Below are positions 20,995 through 30,241 of a stretch of DNA of 64,000 nt, piece by piece (the first letter of the stretch is position 1; every line of letters starts with the position of its first letter). The DNA is taken from positions 1,364,001 through 1,428,000 of the forward strand of contig NZ_CP059348.1 of the NCBI RefSeq assembly GCF_013702265.1, given 5' to 3'. This DNA comes from Providencia rettgeri (GTDB taxonomy: Bacteria > Pseudomonadota > Gammaproteobacteria > Enterobacterales > Enterobacteriaceae). The notes beneath the pieces were generated by a model that was not told the DNA's origin, searched no databases, and saw only the letters and a program-made list of their open reading frames with translations. Both the position numbers and the translations under genes were made by a program.

Positions 20995-22386
20995 ATGAAT
21001 TTCTCCATATTCATCAATAGACAAATTACCTTTTTTGTTTTTTATTAATGGGAGCTTTTCAGCAACGGTTAATATCATCTTTTCAACATCCGTTTCAGTT
21101 GTGTAGATGTTCCATTTCCTCTTCAACCCCACAATCGACAATTGGGTTTCACTGTTTATTGAGTCATGGTGTTTTAGCTTCATTTTGAAATTTTCTGATA
21201 ATGTAATTTCTATTTTGTTTTTTATTAGAGATTTTTTTATATTGTCTTGGATTTCATTATTGGTCAGTGAGAATAATTTTATTCTATTGTGACTATCAGT
21301 TTTTTTCTGAATAAGTCTGACATTAAGCAGAGTGTGACCAGCATAAGAACGCTCAGTTTTCCCATTGATATTAAACTCATTGAAAATTTGGAACAATTGA
21401 TTGAAAAATTCGTAGCTATCTTCTGAAATTAAAATTCCTTCATTAGGATCAAAAAATTTATATATTACTTTTTGATGGCAACGCTGCGCGGATATGGCCA
21501 TACAGTGATTTAGGCTAGCGAGAAGGCAGTAATAGTAGGCATTGTTTTTTATCGATTCATCGATATCAAGTTCAATTTGAGAGAGTGTTTTTAACTCGCC
21601 ATCATGGTTCGTATTGTGTCTATCTTTTAGTGTATAGCTATTGTCATTGATTAATCCGGAATACACTTTCCTAGCCGCTGATATAAGGGTGATTCTGTCT
21701 ACTTCATGTAGAAAAAACGAGGTTAGAATTAGCTTGGCGTCATTTATGGTTAATGGTTTTTTGTTCGATAATTTCTCGTTGATTTTTTCTACATTTTCAC
21801 TGGATAAATATAAATGGTCAGTATTATCTTTATTCAATATTTTATTTATGTAACGTTCTATATTGGCAGGAAAATTATAGTCAGTGAGAAACGTATCGGG
21901 TTCATTTAATTTTTGAGTGATTTCGGGTATTTGAAGTAAGTTAACCAAATATTCAATATTTTCTTCCTGAGCACCTATCTCTCTAAGTGTGAAATTATTT
22001 ATATCGAGTGATAGATTATTTAATTCAGTGGCATTCCCATAATCTATTTGCTCATTGATGGCTTGATGAATTAGAACGTTAAACTCTGCGAGTTTAATTT
22101 TTTTAGTTAAATTTAAAAGATACTCATCGAGTGTATCTTGAGGCTCTTCAGAATGGGTTAGAGTGTCCAAGGACTCATTTATCTTCTCTATATATTGCGT
22201 GCCACGGTTATTGTTCTCATGCATCAGAAAACAAGTGGAAAGACCACGGCAAATACCCGCTTGAATAGGGCTAATATTTGAGACTTTGACAAGTTTATTT
22301 TCAAATAGACTGGGGATATTCGTTGCGATGTAATCAACAATAGGCGCTTGTTGAAAAGGAATGGAAAATTTAACTTTTGTAATCAT
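20986..22386 (-). CDS. Putative C58 (YopT-like) cysteine protease
   Basis: A 466-residue protein with no signal peptide and rich in Asn, Ile and Lys. I see the ordered triad pattern of the YopT/C58 family: C46 in Q-A-G-I-C-R-G-L-S, H294 in L-N-H-C-M-A-I-S-A-Q, and D313 in K-F-F-D-P-N-E-G, 19 residues after the His. In YopT such an enzyme cleaves prenylated Rho GTPases after delivery by type III secretion; related domains occur in large toxins. Residues 60-280 are mostly helical with no recognised domain. No secretion or chaperone gene is nearby. It lies between rlmC and the art operon and has a more AT-rich codon use than either. Confidence 0.6.
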   Translation of the reverse strand: MITKVKFSIPFQQAPIVDYIATNIPSLFENKLVKVSNISPIQAGICRGLSTCFLMHENNNRGTQYIEKINESLDTLTHSEEPQDTLDEYLLNLTKKIKLAEFNVLIHQAINEQIDYGNATELNNLSLDINNFTLREIGAQEENIEYLVNLLQIPEITQKLNEPDTFLTDYNFPANIERYINKILNKDNTDHLYLSSENVEKINEKLSNKKPLTINDAKLILTSFFLHEVDRITLISAARKVYSGLINDNSYTLKDRHNTNHDGELKTLSQIELDIDESIKNNAYYYCLLASLNHCMAISAQRCHQKVIYKFFDPNEGILISEDSYEFFNQLFQIFNEFNINGKTERSYAGHTLLNVRLIQKKTDSHNRIKLFSLTNNEIQDNIKKSLIKNKIEITLSENFKMKLKHHDSINSETQLSIVGLKRKWNIYTTETDVEKMILTVAEKLPLIKNKKGNLSIDEYGEIHNR

Positions 22387-22504
22387 ATAGATAACCTTAT
22401 TTAATCAGTATTATTTTGCAATAATTCATGCTACCAATACAAAAAGGTTCTATCTTTCAAAAATCAATATATACAAAAGTAATTGGCTATGTATATTTTT
22501 CATA

Positions 22505-22538
22505 TAAAAAAAGCTTGGTGTTGAACCAAGCTTTTTTA
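22505..22538 (-). terminator. artPIQM operon terminator
   Basis: AAGCTTGG pairs with CCAAGCTT over a 7-base loop with A and T runs on both sides. On the minus strand it ends in TTTTTTTAT, about 45 bases after the artM stop. Confidence 0.88.
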
Positions 22539-22581
22539 TGTGTAAAAACAATGAGCTTATGGACGAAATGGCAAGCTAAAT

Positions 22582-23250
22582 TTAGCTACGATGTTCAAAT
22601 GCCAATGCTTTACGCTCAATCAGACGCATAATTAACGTCAGAATCGCGTTTACCACAAGATAGATAATCCCTGCCGCGACGAACGCCATAACATCCCATG
22701 TTTGCCCAAATACTTGGCTACTGTAGCCCATAATATCCAGCATCGTAATGGTGCTGGCGAGAGAGGTACTTTTGAAAATCAGTACCACTTCGTTGGAATA
22801 GGATGAAAGTGAACGTTTAAACGCATAAGGGAGAATAATCCGCATGGTTTGCAGCTTATTCATACCCAACGCTTGGCAAGATTGCCACTGACCCGACGGA
22901 ATGGCTTTTACCGCTCCATGGAATAACAGCGTGGAATAGGCTGCGCTGTTTAATGCTAATGCCACCATCGCACAAACCCATGGCGTCGAAATAAACTCCC
23001 ATAGCATTGGGTAATCTTGCAGTGACTTAAATTGGCTAGGCCCATTATAAATCAAGAAAAACTGCACCAATAAGGGCGTACCGGTGAATAGGGTGATATA
23101 CACCTTAACTGCTTGTGAAATGACGGGAGTTTTAAGGGATAAGATCAGCGTAAAGAAGATGGCTAAGATAAAAGCCACCAATAACGCACTGAAGGTCAGT
23201 GACAAGCTGGTCGGTAATCCCGGTAATATTTGTAGAATTAAATCGATCAT
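22582..23250 (-). CDS. artM: Arginine ABC transporter permease ArtM
   Basis: A 222-residue inner-membrane permease of the His/Glu/Gln/Arg family with about five transmembrane helices and the EAA loop [18 protein letters not shown]. It is the same length as E. coli ArtM. It forms the channel with ArtQ; its start overlaps the artQ stop by 4 bases. Confidence 0.92.
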   Translation of the reverse strand: MIDLILQILPGLPTSLSLTFSALLVAFILAIFFTLILSLKTPVISQAVKVYITLFTGTPLLVQFFLIYNGPSQFKSLQDYPMLWEFISTPWVCAMVALALNSAAYSTLLFHGAVKAIPSGQWQSCQALGMNKLQTMRIILPYAFKRSLSSYSNEVVLIFKSTSLASTITMLDIMGYSSQVFGQTWDVMAFVAAGIIYLVVNAILTLIMRLIERKALAFEHRS

Positions 23251-23987
23251 TTCGCATCACTCCGTTCAAAACGTGTGGTGCGCAGTTCAATACGTTTTAG
23301 CACCAATTGGCTTAATAGGGTGATAGCAAGGTAAATCAGTCCCACAATGGCGTACCAAGTAAACGGTTCATGGGTACGGTTCACAATGGTTTTGGTCTGT
23401 AGCATTAAGTCGTTGACGCTAATTAAGGAGACTAACGCGGTATCTTTGAGTAACACTAGCCATTGGTTACCTAAGCCCGGCAGGGCATGACGCCACATTT
23501 GCGGCATGATATAGCGAAAGAAAATGGTACGTTTGCTTAATCCAAGAGCCAATCCCGCTTCCCATTGACCATAAGGCACCGCTTTCAAGGCACCACGCAA
23601 GGTCTGTGAGGCGTAAGAAGCATATAACAGTGCAAGCGCAACCACACCACAGAAGAATGGCGTGTAGTCAAATTCGCCGCTGTCAGCAAAGAAAATGCTC
23701 GGATCAATTTGGAATGTACCTTGCCAGAAACCTAAGTTAATGGCGATACCATCACCTAACAGGTTAATGAGCTGGAGCGTTCCAAAATAGACAAACAGCA
23801 CCACCAGTAGTTCAGGTAAACCACGGATCAGCGTGACCCAGCAGGTTCCTAAAAAGGCGAGAGGTTTGAACCGAACAGATTCCCATGCGGTAAATAGCAT
23901 TGCGAGAACCAATCCAAGGACTAGCGCTAAAACGGCAAGGCCGACGGTAATACCGGCGGCACTTGCTAAAAAGAATAAATCATTCAT
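23247..23987 (-). CDS. artQ: Arginine ABC transporter permease ArtQ
   Basis: A 246-residue permease with five or so helices and the EAA loop [18 protein letters not shown]. It pairs with ArtM and is energised by ArtP. Its position between artI and artM follows the E. coli artPIQM order. Length is slightly above the E. coli protein (238). Confidence 0.92.
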   Translation of the reverse strand: MNDLFFLASAAGITVGLAVLALVLGLVLAMLFTAWESVRFKPLAFLGTCWVTLIRGLPELLVVLFVYFGTLQLINLLGDGIAINLGFWQGTFQIDPSIFFADSGEFDYTPFFCGVVALALLYASYASQTLRGALKAVPYGQWEAGLALGLSKRTIFFRYIMPQMWRHALPGLGNQWLVLLKDTALVSLISVNDLMLQTKTIVNRTHEPFTWYAIVGLIYLAITLLSQLVLKRIELRTTRFERSDAK

Positions 23988-23999
23988 TAATTATATCGA

Positions 24000-24743
24000 C
24001 TACTGTTGAAACCATTTTTTATGGATAGCATCGTAGGTGCCATCGGCTTTAACTTCAGATAAGGCTTTGTTCATCTTATCAAGCAACTCTTTGTTGCCTT
24101 TACGAACCGCGATACCTAAACCAATACCAAAGTATTGTGGATCGGTCACTTTGTCGCCCACAGCCGCTAAGTTTTCATTACCTTTCGCTTTTAACCACTC
24201 ATCAGCAACGGCAGTGTCACCGAAGACCGCATTAATACGACCGTTTTGCAGATCTAAAATGGCAGATTGGTAGTTATCATATGGGACAACCGTCATATCT
24301 TTATGTTGTTCCAGAATGTATTTCTGGTGTGTGGTACCGTTTTGTACCCCGATTTTTTTACCTTTTAACTGGTCAACAGCAGTAACTTTATCTTTTACTG
24401 CAATAAATTCAGCGGAGTTCGGATAGTAAGTTTCGGTGAAATCCACTTGTTGTTGACGCTCAGGGGTAATATCGATACCCGCCATTAACGCTTCAAAGCG
24501 ACGGAATTTCAGGCTTGGGATTAAGCTATCAAAAGATTGGTGCGTGAATGTGCAGGTTGCATTCATTTTTTCACACATTGCATTTGCCAGATCCACGTCA
24601 AAACCTACGATTTGGTTGTTTTTATCAAACATTTCAAATGGGGCATAAGTGGCTTCAGTTGCAAAACGGATAGTCTCTTTTTCCGCCGCCGCCGCAGATA
24701 GGGTTACAGCGCCTAATAATGTAGCTAATAATAATTTTTTCAT
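24000..24743 (-). CDS. artI: Periplasmic arginine-binding protein ArtI
   Basis: A 247-residue type II solute-binding protein with a clear signal peptide (M-K-K-L-L-L-A-T-L-L-G-A-V-T-L-S-A-A-A-A). The ligand-binding family signature G-F-D-V-D-L-A-N-A-M-C is present, along with two cysteines spaced as in ArtI/ArtJ. It delivers arginine to ArtQM. ArtJ is the close paralogue; location inside the operon favours ArtI. Confidence 0.9.
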   Translation of the reverse strand: MKKLLLATLLGAVTLSAAAAEKETIRFATEATYAPFEMFDKNNQIVGFDVDLANAMCEKMNATCTFTHQSFDSLIPSLKFRRFEALMAGIDITPERQQQVDFTETYYPNSAEFIAVKDKVTAVDQLKGKKIGVQNGTTHQKYILEQHKDMTVVPYDNYQSAILDLQNGRINAVFGDTAVADEWLKAKGNENLAAVGDKVTDPQYFGIGLGIAVRKGNKELLDKMNKALSEVKADGTYDAIHKKWFQQ

Positions 24744-24779
24744 TGCTTAATCCTATATCTATTAGTGGGACAGAATCTA

Positions 24780-25508
24780 TTAATGGGATAGATAATTTGC
24801 AAATGCTTCGGTTTGAGGTGCAGCGAAGTGGCTAGCATCTCCTTGCTCTACAATATGACCGTTTTCCATATAGACCACACGGCTTGCGGTTTTACGGGCA
24901 ATTTCAACTTCATGGGTCACGATAACCTGGGTGATCCCCGTTGCTGAAAGTTCACGAATAATGTCCACCACTTGCGCTGTGATTTCAGGGTCAAGTGCGG
25001 CTGTTGGCTCATCAAATAACAGAACTTGTGGTTCCATCATTAAGGCGCGAGCAATCGCGACACGCTGTTGTTGGCCGCCGGATAAATGCAGGGGATAGCG
25101 GTCAGCAAATTGCGATAAACGTAAACGCTCTAATAGCTTAGCGGCTTTTTCTTGGGCTTGCTGTTTGGATAACTTCAAAACGCGGCATGGCGCTTCAATT
25201 AGGTTATCCATCACACTTAAGTGAGGCCAAAGATTATATTGCTGGAAAACCATGCCTACGTTTTGGCGCAGATCGCGAATAGCTTTCGCATCTGGTGCTT
25301 TGGCAAAATCAAAAGTATGGTTGGCAACATTGAGTTGACCTGAACGTGGCATTTCTAGCAGGTTCAGTACGCGCAGTAAGGAGCTTTTCCCTGCGCCGCT
25401 TGGCCCGAGTAATACCATGGTTTCACCAGCAGAGCACTCTAAGTTGATATCAAAGAGTGCCTGATGGTTACCGTAGAAACAGTTTATGTTTTTTAATTGA
25501 ATGCTCAT
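24780..25508 (-). CDS. artP: Arginine ABC transporter ATP-binding protein
   Basis: 242 residues from the ATG at 25508 (M-S-I-Q-L-K-N-I), the E. coli length; the open frame continues to a TTG at 25517. Walker A is G-P-S-G-A-G-K-S-S, the signature L-S-G-G-Q-Q-Q-R, and Walker B L-L-F-D-E-P-T followed by A-A-L-D. It drives arginine import and is the first gene of artPIQM. A candidate ArgR operator lies 45-80 bases upstream. Confidence 0.94.
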   Translation of the reverse strand: MSIQLKNINCFYGNHQALFDINLECSAGETMVLLGPSGAGKSSLLRVLNLLEMPRSGQLNVANHTFDFAKAPDAKAIRDLRQNVGMVFQQYNLWPHLSVMDNLIEAPCRVLKLSKQQAQEKAAKLLERLRLSQFADRYPLHLSGGQQQRVAIARALMMEPQVLLFDEPTAALDPEITAQVVDIIRELSATGITQVIVTHEVEIARKTASRVVYMENGHIVEQGDASHFAAPQTEAFANYLSH

Positions 25509-25552
25509 GCTTACCAATAATATCTAAATTAACTACCCGCGATATTAATCCT

Positions 25553-25590
25553 GTAAGCATATTTATGCAATGTTTTATGCATAAAAATTT
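25553..25590 (-). promoter_or_regulatory. Candidate tandem ARG boxes (ArgR operator) of artP
   Basis: In the 100-base gap upstream of artP, two adjacent AT-rich imperfect palindromes read TTGCATAAATATGCTTA and TTATGCATAAAACATTGC on the minus strand. They resemble the ARG box TNTGAATWWWWATTCANW, with substitutions in the outer bases. ArgR repression of art genes is known in E. coli; the assignment here is by pattern. Confidence 0.45.
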
Positions 25591-25607
25591 GGTTTTTTAC
25601 GCTAAAT

Positions 25608-27089
25608 TTATTCTGGCTTATTGGAGCTATCTTCCGCTATCGGCGCTGTCACAAGCTTTTTGTCCCGTTGAATCGCCAATTCACTAATACGCTTAGCCAT
25701 TCCTTTAAAGATGAACAAATGAGCTGGCATCATCGCAAACCAATAGAGTAATCCGCTGAAACCCGCTGGGTGCCACCATGCACGAACATCAATTGAACGT
25801 AGATTTCCACTATCATGAATAGTGAAAGTCAATCGACCTAAACCGGGTGCTTTCATACCAAAAAGCAAGCTAAGTTGCTTATTTGGCTCCATATTAATGA
25901 CTCGCCAGCCATCAACTTCATCACCAACCTGTAAGGTGTCACGATCAGGTCTGCCATATTTGACTTTATTCAACATCATATCGTCCATAATGGCGCGTGT
26001 TTTCCAAAGGATATTGGCGTAAAAATAACCTTCTTTTCCACCAATTTGCTGGACGGTATGCCAGAGCGATTCTGTGGTTGCAGTGGTACTAAAAGTAAAG
26101 CCCGCTTGTTTAGGGTAGTAGCCGTAACCCGGTCTCCAGCGTTTTCTTACCTCAGGATCGTAACCCCAATCTGAGTTATCAATGGCGCTGGCTTCTTCCG
26201 CTAATGTGGTTCTGACCGCGTCATCAAATGAAATCAGCGTTTGCGGGATAAGTTCGCGAATGAGTTTATCGTCCGCAGGCAGGTCGTGTTGTAAGCCTTG
26301 GATCAACTCTTTGGCAATCGTGGGCGGCACAGAAGTTATCAAACTAATAAAGTGCACGGAGATCATACTGACAGGGATCGGAATTGGAATTAACAAACGG
26401 CGCTTTCCAGAGACTTTAATAAAGCGTTTGAAGAGCTCTTGGTAGCTTATGTATTCAGGGCCACCCGCATCTAATACTCGGCTTTCTGTAACGGGGAGTT
26501 GGGCTAATTGCGTGAGGTAATACAGGATATTTTCAAGGGCAATTGGGGATGACTTTGAACGAACCCAACGCGGCGGCGTCAAAATGGCGAGGTTATACAC
26601 CATATCCCGCATAATTTCGAAGGCCGCAGAGCCTGAACCAACGATAATGGATGCGCGGATCTCAGTCACAGGAATACCACTTTCGCGCAGAATTTCCCCT
26701 GTTAAGCGTCTGGCAATTAAATGCGGGGAATAAGTATGCCCGTGTTGCAGTGCGCTGAGATAAATCACCTGCTTGACGTTAGAGCCTTGCAGTGCATTTT
26801 GTACATTGCGCGCCGCTTCACGTTCACGTTCAATAAGGTTGGCTTGATCCGCCATGCTATGAACGAGGAAGTAAACAATATCCACCTCATCCATGATATT
26901 TTTCAGGGTTTCAGGCTGGTGTAAATCCACATAGATACAGCGAGTATCTGACCAACCTTGAGACAGCATCCAGTCTACACGTCGGGCAGCAGCAGTGACT
27001 TCATGACCTTCTTCCAATAATTTAGGAATTAAATTTTGCCCAATATAGCCACTGGCGCCTAGTACTAAAACTCGTTGTTTACCCGTCAT
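25608..27089 (-). CDS. ybjT: YbjT-like NAD(P)-binding protein with DUF2867 domain
   Basis: A 493-residue protein (E. coli YbjT 476). The N-terminal atypical short-chain reductase domain has V-L-G-A-S-G-Y-I-G near the start. The C-terminal half is a DUF2867 domain with the block W-W-H-P-A-G-F-S-G-L-L-Y-W and one hydrophobic segment. Its role is unknown. It lies between artP and lysO on the same strand, as in the condensed E. coli order. Confidence 0.88.
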   Translation of the reverse strand: MTGKQRVLVLGASGYIGQNLIPKLLEEGHEVTAAARRVDWMLSQGWSDTRCIYVDLHQPETLKNIMDEVDIVYFLVHSMADQANLIEREREAARNVQNALQGSNVKQVIYLSALQHGHTYSPHLIARRLTGEILRESGIPVTEIRASIIVGSGSAAFEIMRDMVYNLAILTPPRWVRSKSSPIALENILYYLTQLAQLPVTESRVLDAGGPEYISYQELFKRFIKVSGKRRLLIPIPIPVSMISVHFISLITSVPPTIAKELIQGLQHDLPADDKLIRELIPQTLISFDDAVRTTLAEEASAIDNSDWGYDPEVRKRWRPGYGYYPKQAGFTFSTTATTESLWHTVQQIGGKEGYFYANILWKTRAIMDDMMLNKVKYGRPDRDTLQVGDEVDGWRVINMEPNKQLSLLFGMKAPGLGRLTFTIHDSGNLRSIDVRAWWHPAGFSGLLYWFAMMPAHLFIFKGMAKRISELAIQRDKKLVTAPIAEDSSNKPE

Positions 27090-27140
27090 GTTAATTTCCT
27101 GTGATACCTAAATTAACGGCTATTGTGACTGAAATTCTAC

Positions 27141-28040
27141 TTATGTAAAGAAGGCCATAAGGATTGGCGTAATTAGACTTAAAACGAAGCCATGAACGAT
27201 AGCGGCGGGGACAATCGACACGCCACCACTGCGCTGCAATACCGGTAAAGTAAAGTCCATAGACGTAGAGCCACAAATGCCCAATGCAGTAGAGCGATAG
27301 CGATTAATAATTAACGGAATCAACATGATGGCAGTCAATTCGCGCAATAGGTCATTAAAAAATGCAGCGCTGCCCATCACGGGGCCATAGGCATCGGTAA
27401 TTAAGATACCGGTAAGTGAATACCAACCGAATCCAGAGGCGATAGCTAACCCCATTTTGATAGGAAGGCCAAGGAAAAAGGCTGCGGCTGCCCCACCGAT
27501 AAGGGCGCTCACTCCCATGACTAAGGCAATAGTGGTTCCTCGGCGGTTAATTAAAATTTGTCGAATATGCATTCCACTATTACGCAGTTGTACCCCAACC
27601 AGTAACAGCAGCAACATTAGCGCCACTTGGCTGCCTTTATCCGCATAATGTAAGAATTTAAATCCAGTTAATCCCACCAAAAAGCCAATGAGCAAGACAC
27701 CACACAGTTGCAAGGATTCAAACACCATTTTGATACGTGAAGGGGGCTTTTCTTGCTTGTGCTGTGGGACTTTCCACGGATCAAGTTTATCCAGGAGAAT
27801 TAAAGAAAGCGCATTGAGGCCAAAAATGCAGGCGAAGAAGGTCAGGGCATAAATTAAGATGGACACTAAATGTGCGCTGAGGTTTTCAAGCAAAGCAAGG
27901 GTAATACCCATTAAAAATAAAATGACGTACACCATCGAATTTAAAGACTGATGAACTCGATGAAGCACATTTTTATTTTTTATGGGTATCAAGTAACCCA
28001 GAAACAGAGGTAAAAGAATAATCAGCAAGCCAGAATACAT
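27141..28040 (-). CDS. lysO: L-lysine exporter LysO
   Basis: A 299-residue inner-membrane protein (E. coli LysO, formerly YbjE, 299) with about eight hydrophobic segments. Diagnostic blocks are L-V-G-V-Q-L-R-N-S-G-M, A-S-G-F-G-W-Y-S-L-T-G-I-L and C-G-S-T-S-M-D-F-T-L-P-V-L-Q-R. It exports lysine and toxic analogues such as thialysine. The gene ends 51 bases before ybjT starts. Confidence 0.93.
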   Translation of the reverse strand: MYSGLLIILLPLFLGYLIPIKNKNVLHRVHQSLNSMVYVILFLMGITLALLENLSAHLVSILIYALTFFACIFGLNALSLILLDKLDPWKVPQHKQEKPPSRIKMVFESLQLCGVLLIGFLVGLTGFKFLHYADKGSQVALMLLLLLVGVQLRNSGMHIRQILINRRGTTIALVMGVSALIGGAAAAFFLGLPIKMGLAIASGFGWYSLTGILITDAYGPVMGSAAFFNDLLRELTAIMLIPLIINRYRSTALGICGSTSMDFTLPVLQRSGGVSIVPAAIVHGFVLSLITPILMAFFT

Positions 28041-28468
28041 GTTAGTGCCCTTTTATTTCATTTTGTTTTACTGCATTAACTACACTAATTTATGCAAATA
28101 TAAACTTATGCCAATATAAACAACAGATTATATTTAAATATTCATGAACATTGCTATCGAAACATGAATAAATTTAGCCTGTGATGCTAAATATCACGCA
28201 GGTGATAAATATTTTTCAATGGCTGATTAACTAAAAATAGGAGAAAAATGCTGGAAAATAAAGCATAAACATCCTATATCACCAAATAAATAAGCTCAAT
28301 ACAGGGACATGTATCGTAACGTGTTTTTTTTGTACTATGTTGACTCGTATAGTAATTAATCGGCTTAATGAGTAAGCTTTTATTTGCGATAGTTCAGGTT
28401 GTTTCACGGATCCTTGAGCGGTCAGGATGTTACAATCAAACTCAGTTTTCGATAGCAAGGAGAGAGAT
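28041..28468. other. Intergenic region between divergent lysO and ybjD
   Basis: About 430 AT-rich bases with no credible gene. It must hold both promoters. Sequences such as CATGAATAAATTTAG (about 28164-28178) resemble half of an ARG box, of interest because lysO is ArgR-regulated in E. coli, but the match is weak. I see no riboswitch or RNA gene that I can support. Confidence 0.4.
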
Positions 28469-30133
28469 ATGTATCTGGAACGTGTGGAAATATACGGATT
28501 TAGAGGGATCAACCGACTTTCTTTAGAACTCAATAATAATACCGTTCTGATCGGAGAAAACTCATGGGGTAAATCCAGTTTACTCGATGCTTTAGATATT
28601 TTGCTCTCTCCCGAACATCGCGAATACCAATTCACAGCTAATGATTTTCACCATCCAACAGGGGATGATGAAACACGTTTTCGTACTTTGCAGATTGTCT
28701 TAAAGTTCTGTGAGAGTCGCCCGGGTCGCCATCATTCATATCGTTTCCAAAATCTTGCTTCTGTTTGGGTTGATAATGGAGATGACTTAAAACATATTTT
28801 ATTCCGAGTGAGTGCGGAACTAAAAGACGATAACAGTGTTGCGGTAGATAAATGCTTCTTAAATTCTGGGGGAAATAAGTTATCCCTCGATAATGTGGGT
28901 AAGTATATTAAAGAAATTGTCCGTTTATATCCCGTAATCCGCTTACGAGATGCGCGTTTCTTAAATAGTATAAACCCCGAGACGATAGTCAGCGGAAGTA
29001 ACAATTTCCGTGAAAACTTTAATCATCAGATTAAAGAATTGACCATGGCGCTGGTGAATAATCCGGAACGCTTAAGTGATAATGATCTTGAAGATGGGGT
29101 GGACGCGATGCAGCAATTGCTGAGCCACTACTTTTCAGGGAAAAGTGGTCATATGGTGAAAACGGATAATCCAATGATTAGTATCGAGCCTCGTAAGCGA
29201 GGTTGGCAGGCATTGGATAATATTAACCGATTAATTGCGAAGCCGAACCAGCGTAATATTCGTCTGATTATCCTAGGGATGTTTTCGTCATTACTGCAAT
29301 CTAAAGGGAATATTGAGCTGGATAAACATGCTCGCCCAATTATTATTGTGGAAGACCCTGAAACACGGTTACATCCTATTATGTTGTCTATTGCGTGGGG
29401 GCTGTTTAGCTTGTTCTCCTTGCAGCGGATCACCACAACCAATTCTGGCGATTTACTTTCCCAAGCGCCAATTGATAGCTTATGCCGACTCGTTCGTGAT
29501 ACGAATAAAGTATCTGCGTATCGTTTGAACCCGCAGGATTTAAGTGCTGAAGAGCTACGTAAAATCTCTTTCCATATTCGTTTTAATCGACCTTCCGCAT
29601 TATTTGCCCGTTGTTGGCTACTGGTTGAGGGAGAAACGGAAATTTGGCTAATGAGTGAATTTGCGAGGCAGTGTAATTATTTCTTCGAAACAGAAGGAAT
29701 TAAGGTAATTGCCTTTGCACAAAGTGGCTTAAAACCGTTATTAAAATTTGCCAATAAAATGGGCATTGAATGGCATGTATTAACTGATGGGGATGAAGCA
29801 GGGCGAAAATATGCCGCAACAGCGACGCATTATGCCAACAAAATTAATTCGCCAGATAGAGATCGGTTAACCATGTTACCAGCACCGGATATGGAACATT
29901 TTCTGTATCGCGAAGGGTTTCAAGGTTTGTATCATGAAATTGCAGAAATTCCTGAAAATGCCCGAGTATCCACTCGCCGTGTGATTTTAAAAGCGATTGC
30001 ACGGACGTCAAAACCAGACTTAGCACTGGCGACCGTAAACCGTGCCGCTGAATTAGGCCCTGAAGCAGTACCATCGGCTCTGAGAAATATGTTCTCAAGA
30101 GTCGCATGGTTGGCGCGCGGTAAGGCGTATTGA
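28469..30133 (+). CDS. ybjD: YbjD, OLD-family ATPase with TOPRIM domain
   Basis: 554 residues from the ATG at 28469, preceded by AAGGAGAG and matching the E. coli start M-x-L-E-R-V-E-I. The N-terminal AAA/SMC-like ATPase has Walker A G-E-N-S-W-G-K-S-S and a downstream I-I-V-E-D-P-E-T-R-L-H-P block. The C-terminal TOPRIM nuclease-like domain has L-L-V-E-G-E-T-E and D-G-D-E-A-G. The OLD family includes P2 Old and Gabija GajA, but ybjD is a conserved chromosomal gene of unknown role. Confidence 0.88.
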   Translation: MYLERVEIYGFRGINRLSLELNNNTVLIGENSWGKSSLLDALDILLSPEHREYQFTANDFHHPTGDDETRFRTLQIVLKFCESRPGRHHSYRFQNLASVWVDNGDDLKHILFRVSAELKDDNSVAVDKCFLNSGGNKLSLDNVGKYIKEIVRLYPVIRLRDARFLNSINPETIVSGSNNFRENFNHQIKELTMALVNNPERLSDNDLEDGVDAMQQLLSHYFSGKSGHMVKTDNPMISIEPRKRGWQALDNINRLIAKPNQRNIRLIILGMFSSLLQSKGNIELDKHARPIIIVEDPETRLHPIMLSIAWGLFSLFSLQRITTTNSGDLLSQAPIDSLCRLVRDTNKVSAYRLNPQDLSAEELRKISFHIRFNRPSALFARCWLLVEGETEIWLMSEFARQCNYFFETEGIKVIAFAQSGLKPLLKFANKMGIEWHVLTDGDEAGRKYAATATHYANKINSPDRDRLTMLPAPDMEHFLYREGFQGLYHEIAEIPENARVSTRRVILKAIARTSKPDLALATVNRAAELGPEAVPSALRNMFSRVAWLARGKAY

Positions 30134-30192
30134 TATAAATTGCAGTTAATCTTAAATCTGTTTAGTGAAGAGTGATAATTATTCAGCTATCT

Positions 30193-30229
30193 TATTTTCA
30201 AGAGAGGGGCGGCCCTCTGATTGAAAATA
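30193..30229 (+). promoter_or_regulatory. Two-stage hairpin in the macA leader
   Basis: TATTTTCA pairs with TGAAAATA outside and AGAGGG with CCCTCT inside, around a GCGG loop. It sits 12 bases before the macA ATG and no T-run follows, so it is more likely to affect translation or mRNA stability, or to be a protein site, than to terminate ybjD. Confidence 0.5.
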
Positions 30230-30241
30230 GGAATAGAGTTA

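Noticed and set aside
22428-22631. 67-codon plus-strand frame after the C58-like gene
   Set aside because: It runs through the art operon terminator hairpin and into artM antisense, with no ribosome site.
28279-28635. 118-codon minus-strand frame overlapping ybjD
   Set aside because: Antisense to the conserved ATPase start of ybjD; not supported by any motif.
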